Shown: piece after piece, positions 34,765-42,559 of the stretch
Layout of the letters: the number at the start of each line of letters is the position of its first letter
How positions within the stretch are numbered: position 1 is the stretch's first letter
Assembly: GCF_025154075.1 (NCBI RefSeq)
Contig: NZ_JAOAMU010000002.1
Coordinates: forward strand, 814,775-878,774
DNA length: 64,000 nucleotides
Reading direction: 5' to 3'
Origin: Chryseobacterium herbae
GTDB taxonomy: Bacteria; Bacteroidota; Bacteroidia; Flavobacteriales; Weeksellaceae
Translations under genes and position numbers: made by a program
Notes under the pieces: model-generated
The model's input: only the letters and a program-made list of their open reading frames with translations
Told to the model about the DNA's origin: nothing
Databases searched by the model: none

Positions 34765-34866
34765 TTTCTCGCAGATTGAAGAGATTATGCAAACAACTAT
34801 AGTAATGATAATTTCTGATATAAAAAAAGAAAACCGACTTCACCAGCAAGATCTGCGCGAGAAAAA
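34765..34866. repeat. TCGCAGATT inverted-repeat element D, copy 2
   Basis: It starts TTTCTCGCAGATTGAAGAGA and ends AGATCTGCGCGAGAAA. The ends are inverted copies of each other and match copy 1 at 34584. A 78-codon frame across it is not coding. Confidence 0.6.
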
Positions 34867-34899
34867 GGAAATCCTAATCTCCCGGATTCCAGATCAATA

Positions 34900-34974
34900 T
34901 TCAATAGAAACGGGCTTTAGCCCGTTTTAAAAGAACGCCCCCAATCAATTGGCTTTAGCCAAAAAATAAAGAAC
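34900..34974 (+). repeat. GGGCTTTAGCCC composite repeat A, copy 3
   Basis: TTCAATAGAAACGGGCTTTA then GCCCGTTTT, a spacer, and ATTGGCTTTAGCCAAAAAAT then AAAGAAC. With the elements before it, most of the 590-bp gap 34529-35118 is repeat sequence. Confidence 0.82.
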
Positions 34975-35118
34975 GTGATCTAAGTTATCGTGAGAATTTT
35001 AGCCGCATGGGTGATTAAAACTAATTCTAAAATAGAAGTCTTAAAAAGTAATAAAATCCCCTGCATCCCGTTTAAATAATATAATTTCCTTAAATTTGAG
35101 TAATTCAAAAAGAAAAAA

Positions 35119-35529
35119 ATGAAAAATCTTTTTTTAAGTATAGGTGCGGCTGCTATTCTGGCGTCGTGTGGTACCATGTCCAGCGCTTCTGCATCTAAAG
35201 TAGGAAAGGCTCAGCCTGCATTGGCGAATACAAAATGGACGTTGGCAGATAACGTGAAAGGTAAGGTTCCGACCCTGAATATTGAAGGGGAAAAAATCAA
35301 TGGAAACGGCGGATGCAACAACTATTTCGGAACAGCTAAAATAGATCCTTCTACCGGTGATTTCTCTGCAGGACAGATGGGATCTACCAAAATGATGTGC
35401 AACAATATGAGCATTGAGCAAAACTTTATGGATATGGTAGGGAAGGCCAACAAATATGTGATTTCCGGAACTACACTGGAGCTTTATAAAGACAATCTTC
35501 TCCTGTTGAAATTCAACAAAGCTGAATAA
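35119..35529 (+). CDS. META/HslJ-domain lipoprotein
   Basis: A 136-residue lipoprotein (lipobox ILASC, Cys17). The META domain occupies residues 32-133: 'ALANTKWTLADNVKGKVPTL', the core signature 'INGNGGCNNYFGTAKIDPST', 'MGSTKMMCNNMSIEQNFMDM' and 'TLELYKDNLLLLKF'. The conserved GCN and the second Cys (MMC) are present, as in E. coli HslJ and other META proteins linked to heat or antibiotic stress; the biochemical activity is unknown. It is a single-gene unit with a bidirectional terminator. Confidence 0.88.
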   Translation: MKNLFLSIGAAAILASCGTMSSASASKVGKAQPALANTKWTLADNVKGKVPTLNIEGEKINGNGGCNNYFGTAKIDPSTGDFSAGQMGSTKMMCNNMSIEQNFMDMVGKANKYVISGTTLELYKDNLLLLKFNKAE

Positions 35530-35532
35530 AAT

Positions 35533-35564
35533 AAAAAAGGAACTCAATTTGAGTTCCTTTTTTT
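35533..35564. terminator. Bidirectional terminator after META protein
   Basis: AAAAAAGGAACTCAA pairs with TTGAGTTCCTTTTTT around AT. It is a nearly perfect 15-bp stem with A and T runs on either side, between convergent genes. Confidence 0.92.
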
Positions 35565-35579
35565 ATGTTTAGGTCGTTA

Positions 35580-35819
35580 TTATTCTTCCTCTTCTTCGTC
35601 GTACTTAGCCAACTCTTCATCACACCATTTGAACGCAGCCTCTACTACTTTTGTAGCTTCGTCTGCCATAGTTTCTTCATCGTCACCTTCCAAATCATCT
35701 AGCCACTCAACTTCTTCTTCCTCAACGTTTAAGATGAATCTTGGATATTCTGTGTGAACTACGAATAAATCTTCAGGAAATTCCGAATTGTCTGCTAATA
35801 AAAACTTTGGTAATTTCAT
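35580..35819 (-). CDS. Small acidic protein of unknown function
   Basis: Not recognised. It has 79 residues, starting MKLPKFLLADNSEFPEDLFV. The first 35 residues look like a small beta-structure ('FVVHTEYPRFILNVEEEEVE'). The rest is strongly acidic (WLDDLEGDDEETMADEATK) and ends in Glu repeats, so the protein has a large net negative charge. The middle 'VVEAAFKWCDEELAKYDEEE' is likely helical. Such short acidic proteins are conserved among Flavobacteriia without a known role. It is the last gene of a minus-strand run after the membrane protein (37-bp gap). Confidence 0.75.
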   Translation of the reverse strand: MKLPKFLLADNSEFPEDLFVVHTEYPRFILNVEEEEVEWLDDLEGDDEETMADEATKVVEAAFKWCDEELAKYDEEEEE

Positions 35820-35856
35820 TTTTTAAATATTTTAACTTTAATCAAAGATAATAAAA

Positions 35857-37173
35857 TTATTGATATTTGTTCTTGTCGATTTTAATTTTTTGCAAAACTT
35901 TATACCTTGTAAGTGTGGTTCTGCGGAGCGTATCTTCAGGCTTGAACGTAAGGGTAATATCTGAATTTACCGTACTTAAAAGTTCTGCAACCTGTATTTT
36001 TTCCAGACTCTCTTCCTTTAAAACATAAAACTGTATAGGAACTTTGTCCAGTTTCTCACTTTTTAAAAAATCGGACACAGCTTTTCTGTTTTCAAGGTAG
36101 TTTCCTTTAGACAGCCAGGTGAAGGCCAGCCCGGACAATAAGCTCAATGCGGTAATCGCATAGGTTTTAAGGTTGAAAATCCTGAACAGACGGTTAAAAT
36201 AAATCAGCCATACCGGAATGGTAAAAGGCCCTATAATTCTATAATCAATAGGATTCACAGAATAAAAATACTGGATAAAATAAGAGCATAAGATACCGGA
36301 AATACTGATGACCGTAAAGAACCATTCAGTTTCTGACAGTTTATTTCTTACAAAAAGGTAAATCATCAGGAGAATATTCAGGACACCAATGCCATAAATC
36401 CCATAATTGACGAAACCTCCGCGGGGATCTGCAATATGAATGAATGGATTCAATGAAGTGGCTAGTCCCTGCATCAATTCTGTCAACAGCTGCGAACTAG
36501 GGTGGATGCCTACGGATAAAGCCTGTTGGACATAATTTTCATTAAAATAATCAATAAATAAAAGCTTATAAGCCCCAACAAACAAGAGTCCTATAATACC
36601 GGAAGTAATGAATACAGATGAATATTTTTTCCTCAAAAATAACAACCCATAAAGACCTGTCCCTCCGATAAAAAATAAGGCACTGTATCTGATATTATAA
36701 AGCGCAATTAACGAAAGGGAAAGATAAAAAACAGCCTTTCCTTTTTCAAGTTTTCCTGTAATGATCTGCGAGGCAGTGTACAGAAATAAAAATACAAAAG
36801 GAAGAATAAGGGCTTCGCTCATCGTATAGGCAAACAGTGAAACAAAGCTGAACAATCCGCCTACAGCAATAGCCTCGCGTTTATAAAAATCTTTTTTCCA
36901 GCAGAAATAAACAATAAAAAGATAAGCAGCAATGCCCAGCGCTTTACTTCCCCAGAATTCATCGAACCCCAGAAAAGTAAACAACCTGATGCCAACGGGA
37001 TAGCCCATCGGAGTGGTTGTGTTATCAATGGTCGGGAGAACATGCGCAAATCTCATAAACCGGATAGAATCGGGATTTATTCTTCCTTTTTCATTGAGCA
37101 TAAAACGAAGAATGGTCATCATTACTGTAACGATGACCATTGCTATCTGAATATTTCTTTCCTTTAATTTCAT
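35857..37173 (-). CDS. Polytopic membrane protein, GT-C glycosyltransferase-like
   Basis: A 438-residue protein with about ten hydrophobic helices through residue 375, then a soluble tail. The first loop, 'NEKGRINPDSIRFMRFAHVL', contains an Asp after the first helix in the position of the catalytic Asp of GT-C transferases (PMT/ArnT/Dpm-dependent type), and 'TTTPMGYPVGIRLFTFLGFD' follows. Similar Bacteroidota proteins are annotated as membrane or hypothetical, and a sugar transferase role is only an inference. The tail (about residues 380-438) 'VPIQFYVLKEESLEKIQVAE' is probably a periplasmic domain. The start lies 4 bp after the hydroxyacyl-CoA dehydrogenase stop, so the operon is tight. Confidence 0.7.
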   Translation of the reverse strand: MKLKERNIQIAMVIVTVMMTILRFMLNEKGRINPDSIRFMRFAHVLPTIDNTTTPMGYPVGIRLFTFLGFDEFWGSKALGIAAYLFIVYFCWKKDFYKREAIAVGGLFSFVSLFAYTMSEALILPFVFLFLYTASQIITGKLEKGKAVFYLSLSLIALYNIRYSALFFIGGTGLYGLLFLRKKYSSVFITSGIIGLLFVGAYKLLFIDYFNENYVQQALSVGIHPSSQLLTELMQGLATSLNPFIHIADPRGGFVNYGIYGIGVLNILLMIYLFVRNKLSETEWFFTVISISGILCSYFIQYFYSVNPIDYRIIGPFTIPVWLIYFNRLFRIFNLKTYAITALSLLSGLAFTWLSKGNYLENRKAVSDFLKSEKLDKVPIQFYVLKEESLEKIQVAELLSTVNSDITLTFKPEDTLRRTTLTRYKVLQKIKIDKNKYQ

Positions 37174-37177
37174 TCAG

Positions 37178-38071
37178 TTATTTCAAAAACATTTTTGAAA
37201 CTTTTTCAGCTTTTTTGCTTTCAGAATAATCATAGAAACCTTCACCGGACTTCACCCCCAGTTTTCCTGCCATTACCATGTTCACAAGAAGCGGATTCGG
37301 AGCATATTTAGGATTTTTGAAACCGTCATACATCACATTAAGAATCGCAAGACAGATGTCAAGACCGATAAAATCAGCCAGTTGAAGAGGACCCATAGGA
37401 TGAGCCATTCCAAGCTTCATTACCGTATCGATTTCTTCTACGCCAGCCACTCCGTTATAAAGCGTTTCAATAGATTCGTTGATCATCGGCATAAGAATTC
37501 TGTTTGCTACGAAACCGGGATAGTCGTTCACTTCTACAGGAACCTTCCCCAAAGTCTTGCTCATGTCATAAATCACATCAAAAGTCTCTTTAGATGTAGA
37601 ATATCCTTTGATAATTTCTACCAGTTTCATGATAGGAACCGGGTTCATAAAATGCATCCCGATCACTTTATCAGCTCTTTTGGTAGCCGCAGCGATCTTT
37701 GTGATGGAAATAGAAGAAGTATTGGTCGCCAGGATACAGTTCGCAGGTGCCAGCTCATCCATTTGTCCGAAGATCTTCAGTTTCAGATCCTGATTTTCAG
37801 TAGCCGCTTCTACGATAAGGTCTGCATTTCCCGCAGCATCCTTAAGTTGTGTAAAAGTGCTGATGTTTCCCAGTGTTTCAGCTTTTTGCTCTTCCGTAAG
37901 GTTTCCCTTTGCAATTATTCTGTCAAGGTTCGTTGTAATTGTTTTCAGTCCTCTGTCCAGTGCATCCTGAGATACATCTACCAGATTTACTTTGAATCCG
38001 CTTTGTGCAAAAGTATGCGCAATACCGTTCCCCATGGTTCCAGCTCCAATAACTACAATGTTTTTGATCAT
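37178..38071 (-). CDS. hbd: 3-hydroxybutyryl-CoA dehydrogenase-type enzyme
   Basis: A 297-residue NAD(P)-dependent 3-hydroxyacyl-CoA dehydrogenase acting on 3-hydroxybutyryl-CoA or similar substrates. The Rossmann motif is GAGTMGNGIAHTFAQSGF (residues 8-25). The NAD-ring and catalytic residues are in 'ILATNTSSISITKIAAATKR', 'GMHFMNPVPIMKLVEII' (catalytic His) and 'NDYPGFVANRILMPMINES', with the conserved Asn. The C-terminal domain contains 'MAHPMGPLQLADFIGLDICL' and 'GVKSGEGFYDYSESKKAEKV'. The length and single NAD domain fit the short Hbd/PaaH type and not the FadB fusion. The following membrane protein gene is 4 bp away; the 136-residue exported protein is 9 bp upstream. Confidence 0.92.
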   Translation of the reverse strand: MIKNIVVIGAGTMGNGIAHTFAQSGFKVNLVDVSQDALDRGLKTITTNLDRIIAKGNLTEEQKAETLGNISTFTQLKDAAGNADLIVEAATENQDLKLKIFGQMDELAPANCILATNTSSISITKIAAATKRADKVIGMHFMNPVPIMKLVEIIKGYSTSKETFDVIYDMSKTLGKVPVEVNDYPGFVANRILMPMINESIETLYNGVAGVEEIDTVMKLGMAHPMGPLQLADFIGLDICLAILNVMYDGFKNPKYAPNPLLVNMVMAGKLGVKSGEGFYDYSESKKAEKVSKMFLK

Positions 38072-38080
38072 TTTTTTCTT

Positions 38081-38491
38081 TTATTTTTTATAGATAGTTA
38101 AATTTTTAATGTCCGTCAGGTCAGATTTATAAACAGTCACTGCCGGATCGAAATCCACTGTACCGTCACTGTCCTGTTTTCTGGTTTTGTTTTGGGAAGT
38201 AATAACAGACTGAAGGCCTTTTGCAAAAGCTGTTTTCTGCTTTTTACCCAGTTTATCTGTTCCGATGTATAAATTAAATTCACCTTCTCTTCCCAGGCCG
38301 CCCTGTTTAAAGATTTCAAAAGTGCTCAGTCGATTATTTTTCTCAAACTTTTTCAGATAATCCGTCACTGGCTTTGTGGAAGGTGTTCCACAGCAGATAC
38401 TGCCATAGCTTATACGTACATAGTTCATGTTCTTTTGCGAAAAAAGGAACGCAGAACAGAACAAAAATGTTATTAATCCTATTTTTTTCAT
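38081..38491 (-). CDS. Exported protein of unknown function
   Basis: Not recognised. It has 136 residues with a signal peptide MKKIGLITFLFCSAFLFSQ. A Cys pair lies in 'SYGSICCGTPSTKPVTDYLK', followed by 'RLSTFEIFKQGGLGREGEFN' and 'LGKKQKTAFAKGLQSVITSQ'. The pattern could be a small alpha/beta domain. It overlaps no other gene, and its stop is 9 bp upstream of the dehydrogenase start, so it probably heads the operon 38491-35580. The signal peptide means it acts outside the cytoplasm while the next gene product is cytosolic, so a functional link is doubtful. Confidence 0.7.
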   Translation of the reverse strand: MKKIGLITFLFCSAFLFSQKNMNYVRISYGSICCGTPSTKPVTDYLKKFEKNNRLSTFEIFKQGGLGREGEFNLYIGTDKLGKKQKTAFAKGLQSVITSQNKTRKQDSDGTVDFDPAVTVYKSDLTDIKNLTIYKK

Positions 38492-38561
38492 ATCAATGGT
38501 TTTCCGGGTTGAAGAAATGATATTCTATCGCTTTTTCAGCTTTAAAAATAAGCTTAATATT

Positions 38562-39440
38562 TTACTTATTAAAATCATCCCAGACCGCCTTAGAAATGTC
38601 TGAAACCATTTTACAGTTCACAGCATCTGTTTCCATGGAATCGTTTACAAATACGGCAATTGCGTAATGATTTCCGTTCGGAAGGGTGATGATTCCCATG
38701 TCATTTTCTGCGATGGTAAGTCCGTTGTCATTTTTCCCTGAAGAACCGGTTTTGTGGGCTACTGGCGTGTTTTTGGGAAGCTGTTCAACAATTTTATTCG
38801 TACCGGTTTTGGTTCCGATCATAATCTTCATGAGATAATCTGTTGACTTTTTGGTAAGAAGTTTTCCATCATAGAATTTTTTGAGAACTTGAATCGCAGA
38901 ATTAGGTGTACTGTAATTCTCATATAAAGCCTTCCAGCTTTTATGCATCTCAGCTTCGTTGTGCCTGATCTGGAAGCCTTTTACTCCTTTCGAATCCATA
39001 AACTTCTGAACAGTCTGCGGTCCTCCGATAAGTTTAAGTAAAACGTCACAGCCATTGTTATCACTTAATGCAACGGTGTAATCCAAGACTTCACCCAAAG
39101 GCAGAGAAATATTGGCATCAGGATATTTATCACGGATCGGCGACCAGGTATTTTCCAGCATATCTTCTTTTTTGAAGAAAAGCTTCTGATCCAGAGACAG
39201 CTTTCCCTGATCGACAAGATCCAGTACTGCACAGGCAATATGAAATTTGAATACGCTTAAAGTGGGAAGCGGTTTTTCCCCGTTTTTGCTGTATTTGAAA
39301 TTATTTTCGAACCCAAGAACTGAAACTCCAACGGTTGCTTTTTTACCTGCTGTAATAGCATTTATTTTTTGTTCCAAAACAGATTTCTGAGCCGTTGCCA
39401 GTGACGTGATCAGAAGAAAGAAAAGTCCTATTTTTTTCAT
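38562..39440 (-). CDS. Class A beta-lactamase, subclass A2 (CGA/CIA/CME-like)
   Basis: A 292-residue periplasmic serine beta-lactamase with a signal peptide (MKKIGLFFLLITSLATAQ). It hydrolyses beta-lactams. All class A motifs are intact: Ser62-Val-Phe-Lys65 (Ambler S70xxK), Ser126-Asp-Asn128 (SDN loop), Glu162 in 'HNEAEMH' (E166 omega-loop) and Lys230-Thr-Gly232 (KTG). Features such as 'LSVFKFHIACAVLDLVDQGK' and 'NDNGLTIAENDMGIITLPNG' fit the Bacteroidota A2 group that includes CGA-1, CIA and CME extended-spectrum enzymes. It stands alone without an AmpR-type regulator, as usual for the chromosomal gene. The spectrum cannot be judged from the sequence alone. It follows a terminator on the minus strand. 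Confidence 0.9.
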   Translation of the reverse strand: MKKIGLFFLLITSLATAQKSVLEQKINAITAGKKATVGVSVLGFENNFKYSKNGEKPLPTLSVFKFHIACAVLDLVDQGKLSLDQKLFFKKEDMLENTWSPIRDKYPDANISLPLGEVLDYTVALSDNNGCDVLLKLIGGPQTVQKFMDSKGVKGFQIRHNEAEMHKSWKALYENYSTPNSAIQVLKKFYDGKLLTKKSTDYLMKIMIGTKTGTNKIVEQLPKNTPVAHKTGSSGKNDNGLTIAENDMGIITLPNGNHYAIAVFVNDSMETDAVNCKMVSDISKAVWDDFNK

Positions 39441-39458
39441 AATATACAGCTTAAAAGA

Positions 39459-39487
39459 AGATCCCTTTTAGACGCTAAAAGGGATCT
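39459..39487 (-). terminator. Terminator after GH5 gene
   Basis: AGATCCCTTTTAG pairs with CTAAAAGGGATCT around ACG. On the minus strand it follows the GH5 stop and precedes TCTTTTAAG. It separates GH5 from the beta-lactamase. Confidence 0.8.
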
Positions 39488-39504
39488 GCAATTTAAGATA
39501 ATTA

Positions 39505-41235
39505 TTACTGTATTTCAAAATAATTCAGATTCGAACCGCTGCCTTCAAAGCGTAGCCTGATTTTGTTTGTTCCTTTCTTCAGCGGGACGTTTTTAACGGA
39601 TACTGTTTTCCAGTTTTCCTCTCCACCGGTAGACGGCAGTGAAACAGTAGCTAACTGTTTTCCTGAAGCATCTTCAAGCTTAATGTCGGTATCATTGCTA
39701 CCTGCGTACCGGATACTGAGCGTATAGTTTTTGTCAGATTTGACAGTGACAGTATACTGAAGCCATTCTCCCGCTTCCGTTTTTCCTACATAATATTGAT
39801 TGGTAATAGCATCATGACAAAGATAAATGTCCACACCGTCATTTCTCATCTGCTGTCCGGAATTCCATTCAGATCTTTTCTTGGGATCGCTGACCCAAAG
39901 GTTGACAAAATCATGATCAAGATAAGCAGAGCCCATTCTTCCCAAATCATATTCGGATGCAAATATTCTTCCGGGAACCTGATGGTTTTTGAACGGTTTT
40001 GTGGTGTCATCCGTTACCTGTCTGAACATGGCATCAATAACATCATTTTTGATCTCTACATTACTGAATTTGTAATTTTCTGCAATCTGCATCAATGCTT
40101 TTGTTGCAAAATCTTTAGAAGGTTTTTCACCTCCGTTTTTCCAATAATTCAGAAGTTTTTCATATTCAGGAGTGATCTTAACATTGGTGATTCCTGCAAT
40201 ATTATCGATCTTTTTCATGGGCCAGAATGCATAACCGATATTATGTTTGTCCAGAAGCTGGATCAGCTCCGTAAACCACACGTTGGAATTCTCTCCGGTT
40301 TCTCCCAACCAGATTGGAATGTTATGTTTTTTTCTGAGTTCAAGGATAGACTGGATGGTTTCGTCATTGTTGTAATTCCAGTATTTATGAAAACTGAAAA
40401 CTATATTGTTGTCCCAAAGCGGGATCAATCCGTTGTAGTTATTTCCCCAACCGTTTCCTTCAATAAATATGATGTGCTTTTTATCGGTCTCACGGATGGC
40501 AGCTGTAATCTCTTTCTGAAGTTTCCAGAGTGGAGCATTGGACATTTCATCAGTACCGTTCGGATTTTTCCCTGTGAAATTAATATTCGGTTCGTTAATC
40601 AGGTCGTAACCTCCGATCCAGGGCTCATCCTTATACCGTTCGGCAAGCTTTTTCCATAGAGCAATTGTTTTTGCCTGGTTTTCAGTGTTTTCCCAAAGTG
40701 AAGGTTTTGTTTTATCATTGTCTGAAATATTGACGTCATTTCCCTGTCCTCCCGGTGCTGCATGGAGATCCAGGATCAGATATATTTTATTGGCCGCACA
40801 CCATTTCAGAAGATCATCCGTCATTGTAAAGCCTTCTTCCAACCATGTATTTTGCCCTTTTACCGGTTCTTTTTCGATCGGAAGCGTGTACAGGTCATAA
40901 TGCATCGGCAATCTTATAGAATTGAAGCCTGCTTTAGCAAGAAAATCAATATCCTGTCTGGTAATACCGTTTTTAAGATAAGCTTTATAGAATTTCTTCA
41001 TTCCGTCTTCACCAATTAATTCAGAGATCTTTTCCTTGATCTTATACTGAGGACCGGCAAAATCAGCCGTTTTCAGCATATAACCTTCCTGAAGCATCCA
41101 TCCTCCGAGGCCCAAACCACGCAACTGAATGTTTTCACCTTTGTCATTAATTATTTTCTGTCCTTCAGTTTTTAACAATTGAGATGTCCCAAATTGAGAC
41201 AATGATAAGGTGGATAATATGATGGCTCTTTTCAT
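39505..41235 (-). CDS. GH5 endo-glycanase with C-terminal carbohydrate-binding module
   Basis: A 576-residue exported enzyme (signal peptide ending LSQFGTSQ). The GH5 TIM barrel (about residues 25-400) begins 'IQLRGLGLGGWMLQEGYML'. The catalytic acid/base is Glu215 in 'GYDLINEPNI' and the nucleophile Glu312 in 'IPIWLGETGENSN'; 'GFNSIRLPMHYDL' and 'YLILDLHAAPGGQG' are the conserved strands. The C-terminal about 125 residues, with 'AGEWLQYTVTVKSDKNYTLS' and 'IRYAGSNDTDIKLEDASG', resemble a CBM6/CBM35 beta-sandwich. The protein is far from the SusCD locus, so a shared substrate is uncertain; GH5 enzymes cut beta-glucans, mannans or related polymers. No T9SS C-terminal domain was seen. It is the only gene of its strand unit. 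Confidence 0.88.
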   Translation of the reverse strand: MKRAIILSTLSLSQFGTSQLLKTEGQKIINDKGENIQLRGLGLGGWMLQEGYMLKTADFAGPQYKIKEKISELIGEDGMKKFYKAYLKNGITRQDIDFLAKAGFNSIRLPMHYDLYTLPIEKEPVKGQNTWLEEGFTMTDDLLKWCAANKIYLILDLHAAPGGQGNDVNISDNDKTKPSLWENTENQAKTIALWKKLAERYKDEPWIGGYDLINEPNINFTGKNPNGTDEMSNAPLWKLQKEITAAIRETDKKHIIFIEGNGWGNNYNGLIPLWDNNIVFSFHKYWNYNNDETIQSILELRKKHNIPIWLGETGENSNVWFTELIQLLDKHNIGYAFWPMKKIDNIAGITNVKITPEYEKLLNYWKNGGEKPSKDFATKALMQIAENYKFSNVEIKNDVIDAMFRQVTDDTTKPFKNHQVPGRIFASEYDLGRMGSAYLDHDFVNLWVSDPKKRSEWNSGQQMRNDGVDIYLCHDAITNQYYVGKTEAGEWLQYTVTVKSDKNYTLSIRYAGSNDTDIKLEDASGKQLATVSLPSTGGEENWKTVSVKNVPLKKGTNKIRLRFEGSGSNLNYFEIQ

Positions 41236-41403
41236 AGGGATTTATGTATTTAAATTATTGGAGAGAATTGTAGAATAATTATTTTAAGAAAGACAAATAT
41301 ATTTAAAAAATCCAGAACAAAGATTAAAATTATGTAACGAAACCATATTATTTTCATGGAATTGCAAATAAAATCAATCCATGTAAAAATAGCAAGCTAA
41401 AAA

Positions 41404-41438
41404 TAAAGCAGGCTGCCATATATACAACGACAGCCTGC
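41404..41438 (-). terminator. Terminator after Gfo/Idh/MocA gene
   Basis: GCAGGCTG (41408-41415) pairs with CAGCCTGC (41431-41438) around a 15-nt loop. On the minus strand it is followed by TTTATTTTT. Confidence 0.75.
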
Positions 41439-41461
41439 TACAATATGATGGTGAGATCTTT

Positions 41462-42424
41462 TTAAGAAATCAGTTTTATAATTTCAAGAGCAACTTTTAA
41501 AGCCTCCGTTCCGTCTTCCAGAGAAACTTCTACATTTTTACCATCGGTAATAGCATCTGCAAAAGAATTTAATTCATCAAGAATAGCATTATTAGGCTGA
41601 ATATCCGGATATTCAAACAAAATCTGGTTCTTTTCTCCATCTGCATTTTCAATGATCATATCAAAAGGAGTAGGGTTTTCGGGAGCATCTTTCATCCTGA
41701 TCACTTCTGCTTTTTTCTCCAGGAAATCTACAGAGATGTACGCATCTTTCTGGAAGAAACGGCTTTTTCTCATCGCTTTCATTGAAATCCTGGATGTGGT
41801 AAGGTTCGCTACACAGCCGTTTTCAAACTCTATTCTTGCATTCGCAATATCCGGAGTTTTGCTCACTACACAGACACCACTTGCATGAATATTTTTAACC
41901 TTTGATTTCGCCATGCTTAACAGGATATCCAGATCGTGAATCATTAAGTCCAAAACAACAGAAACATCTGTTCCTCTCGGGTTGAATTCTGCCAGTCTGT
42001 GGATTTCAATAAACATCGGATTATTGATATATTCTTTAGTGGCAATAAAAGCAGGGTTATATCTTTCAACATGTCCTACCTGCGCCTTGATGCCGTTTTC
42101 CTGACATTTGTGAAGGATTTCTTCTGCCTGCTCAAGCGTTTGGGTCACCGGTTTTTCAATGAAAAAATGAAGCTTTTTCTCAATTGCTTTTAAAGCATAA
42201 TCATAATGATAGACTGTAGGCGTCACAATATCCAGCATATCGATCTGCTCAAGAAGGTCATCAAAATTTTCAAAATATTTATACCCGAATTCAGCTTCTA
42301 TTTTTTTTCCGTTTTCAGTGTCTTTATCGTGGAAACCTACCAGCTCGTACTTATCTGACTGGTTAAGAAGTTTTAAATGGATCTTTCCCAGATGTCCGGC
42401 ACCTACCAAACCTGCTTTTAACAT
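41462..42424 (-). CDS. Gfo/Idh/MocA family oxidoreductase
   Basis: A 320-residue NAD(P)-dependent oxidoreductase. The Rossmann motif GAGHLGKIHLKLL lies at residues 8-20. The family signature 'FFIEKPVTQTLEQAEEIL', with Glu-Lys-Pro, is at about residues 90-107. The second domain has 'GHVERYNPAFIATKEYI' (His and Tyr near the sugar site), 'PRGTDVSVVLDLMIHDLDIL' (Asp/His pair) and 'DGTEALKVALEIIKLI' at the end. The substrate is likely a sugar or inositol-like compound, but nothing nearby identifies it. It lies divergently to pcm, whose TAnnTTTG promoter starts 64 bp from its ATG. Confidence 0.88.
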   Translation of the reverse strand: MLKAGLVGAGHLGKIHLKLLNQSDKYELVGFHDKDTENGKKIEAEFGYKYFENFDDLLEQIDMLDIVTPTVYHYDYALKAIEKKLHFFIEKPVTQTLEQAEEILHKCQENGIKAQVGHVERYNPAFIATKEYINNPMFIEIHRLAEFNPRGTDVSVVLDLMIHDLDILLSMAKSKVKNIHASGVCVVSKTPDIANARIEFENGCVANLTTSRISMKAMRKSRFFQKDAYISVDFLEKKAEVIRMKDAPENPTPFDMIIENADGEKNQILFEYPDIQPNNAILDELNSFADAITDGKNVEVSLEDGTEALKVALEIIKLIS

Positions 42425-42487
42425 AGATTTTTTATTTTGGTAAAGATAAGAATTTTAGGTATTAGGAAATACGTTGTTGTATTTAGG

Positions 42488-42518
42488 TTGATAAGTATTG
42501 ATAGTTTTTTTACTTTTG
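42488..42518 (+). promoter_or_regulatory. Bacteroidota-type promoter for pcm
   Basis: TTG at 42488-42490 and TACTTTTG at 42511-42518 with a 20-nt spacer match TTG-N19-21-TAnnTTTG. The predicted start near 42525 places the ATG at 42560 with a leader of about 35 nt. In-frame codons upstream, back to 42437, are therefore not used. Confidence 0.7.
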
Positions 42519-42559
42519 TAGAAACTACTACACGTAACCTAATAACTACTATCTTACTA

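Noticed and set aside
34694-34930. Open frame of 78 codons after pheT
   Set aside because: It runs across repeat A and D elements, has no family-like pattern, and lies in a gap made of repeats.
34529-35118. CRISPR array
   Set aside because: Repeats here are palindromic elements at irregular distances without regularly spaced unique spacers, and no cas genes are present.
38562-39440. Beta-lactamase as part of a mobile resistance unit
   Set aside because: No IS, integron or attachment-like sequence flanks it, and single chromosomal A2 genes are usual in this genus.
42437-42559. N-terminal extension of pcm
   Set aside because: The 41 extra codons include the -33/-7 promoter sequence, and the product would be longer than the usual protein of about 210 residues.
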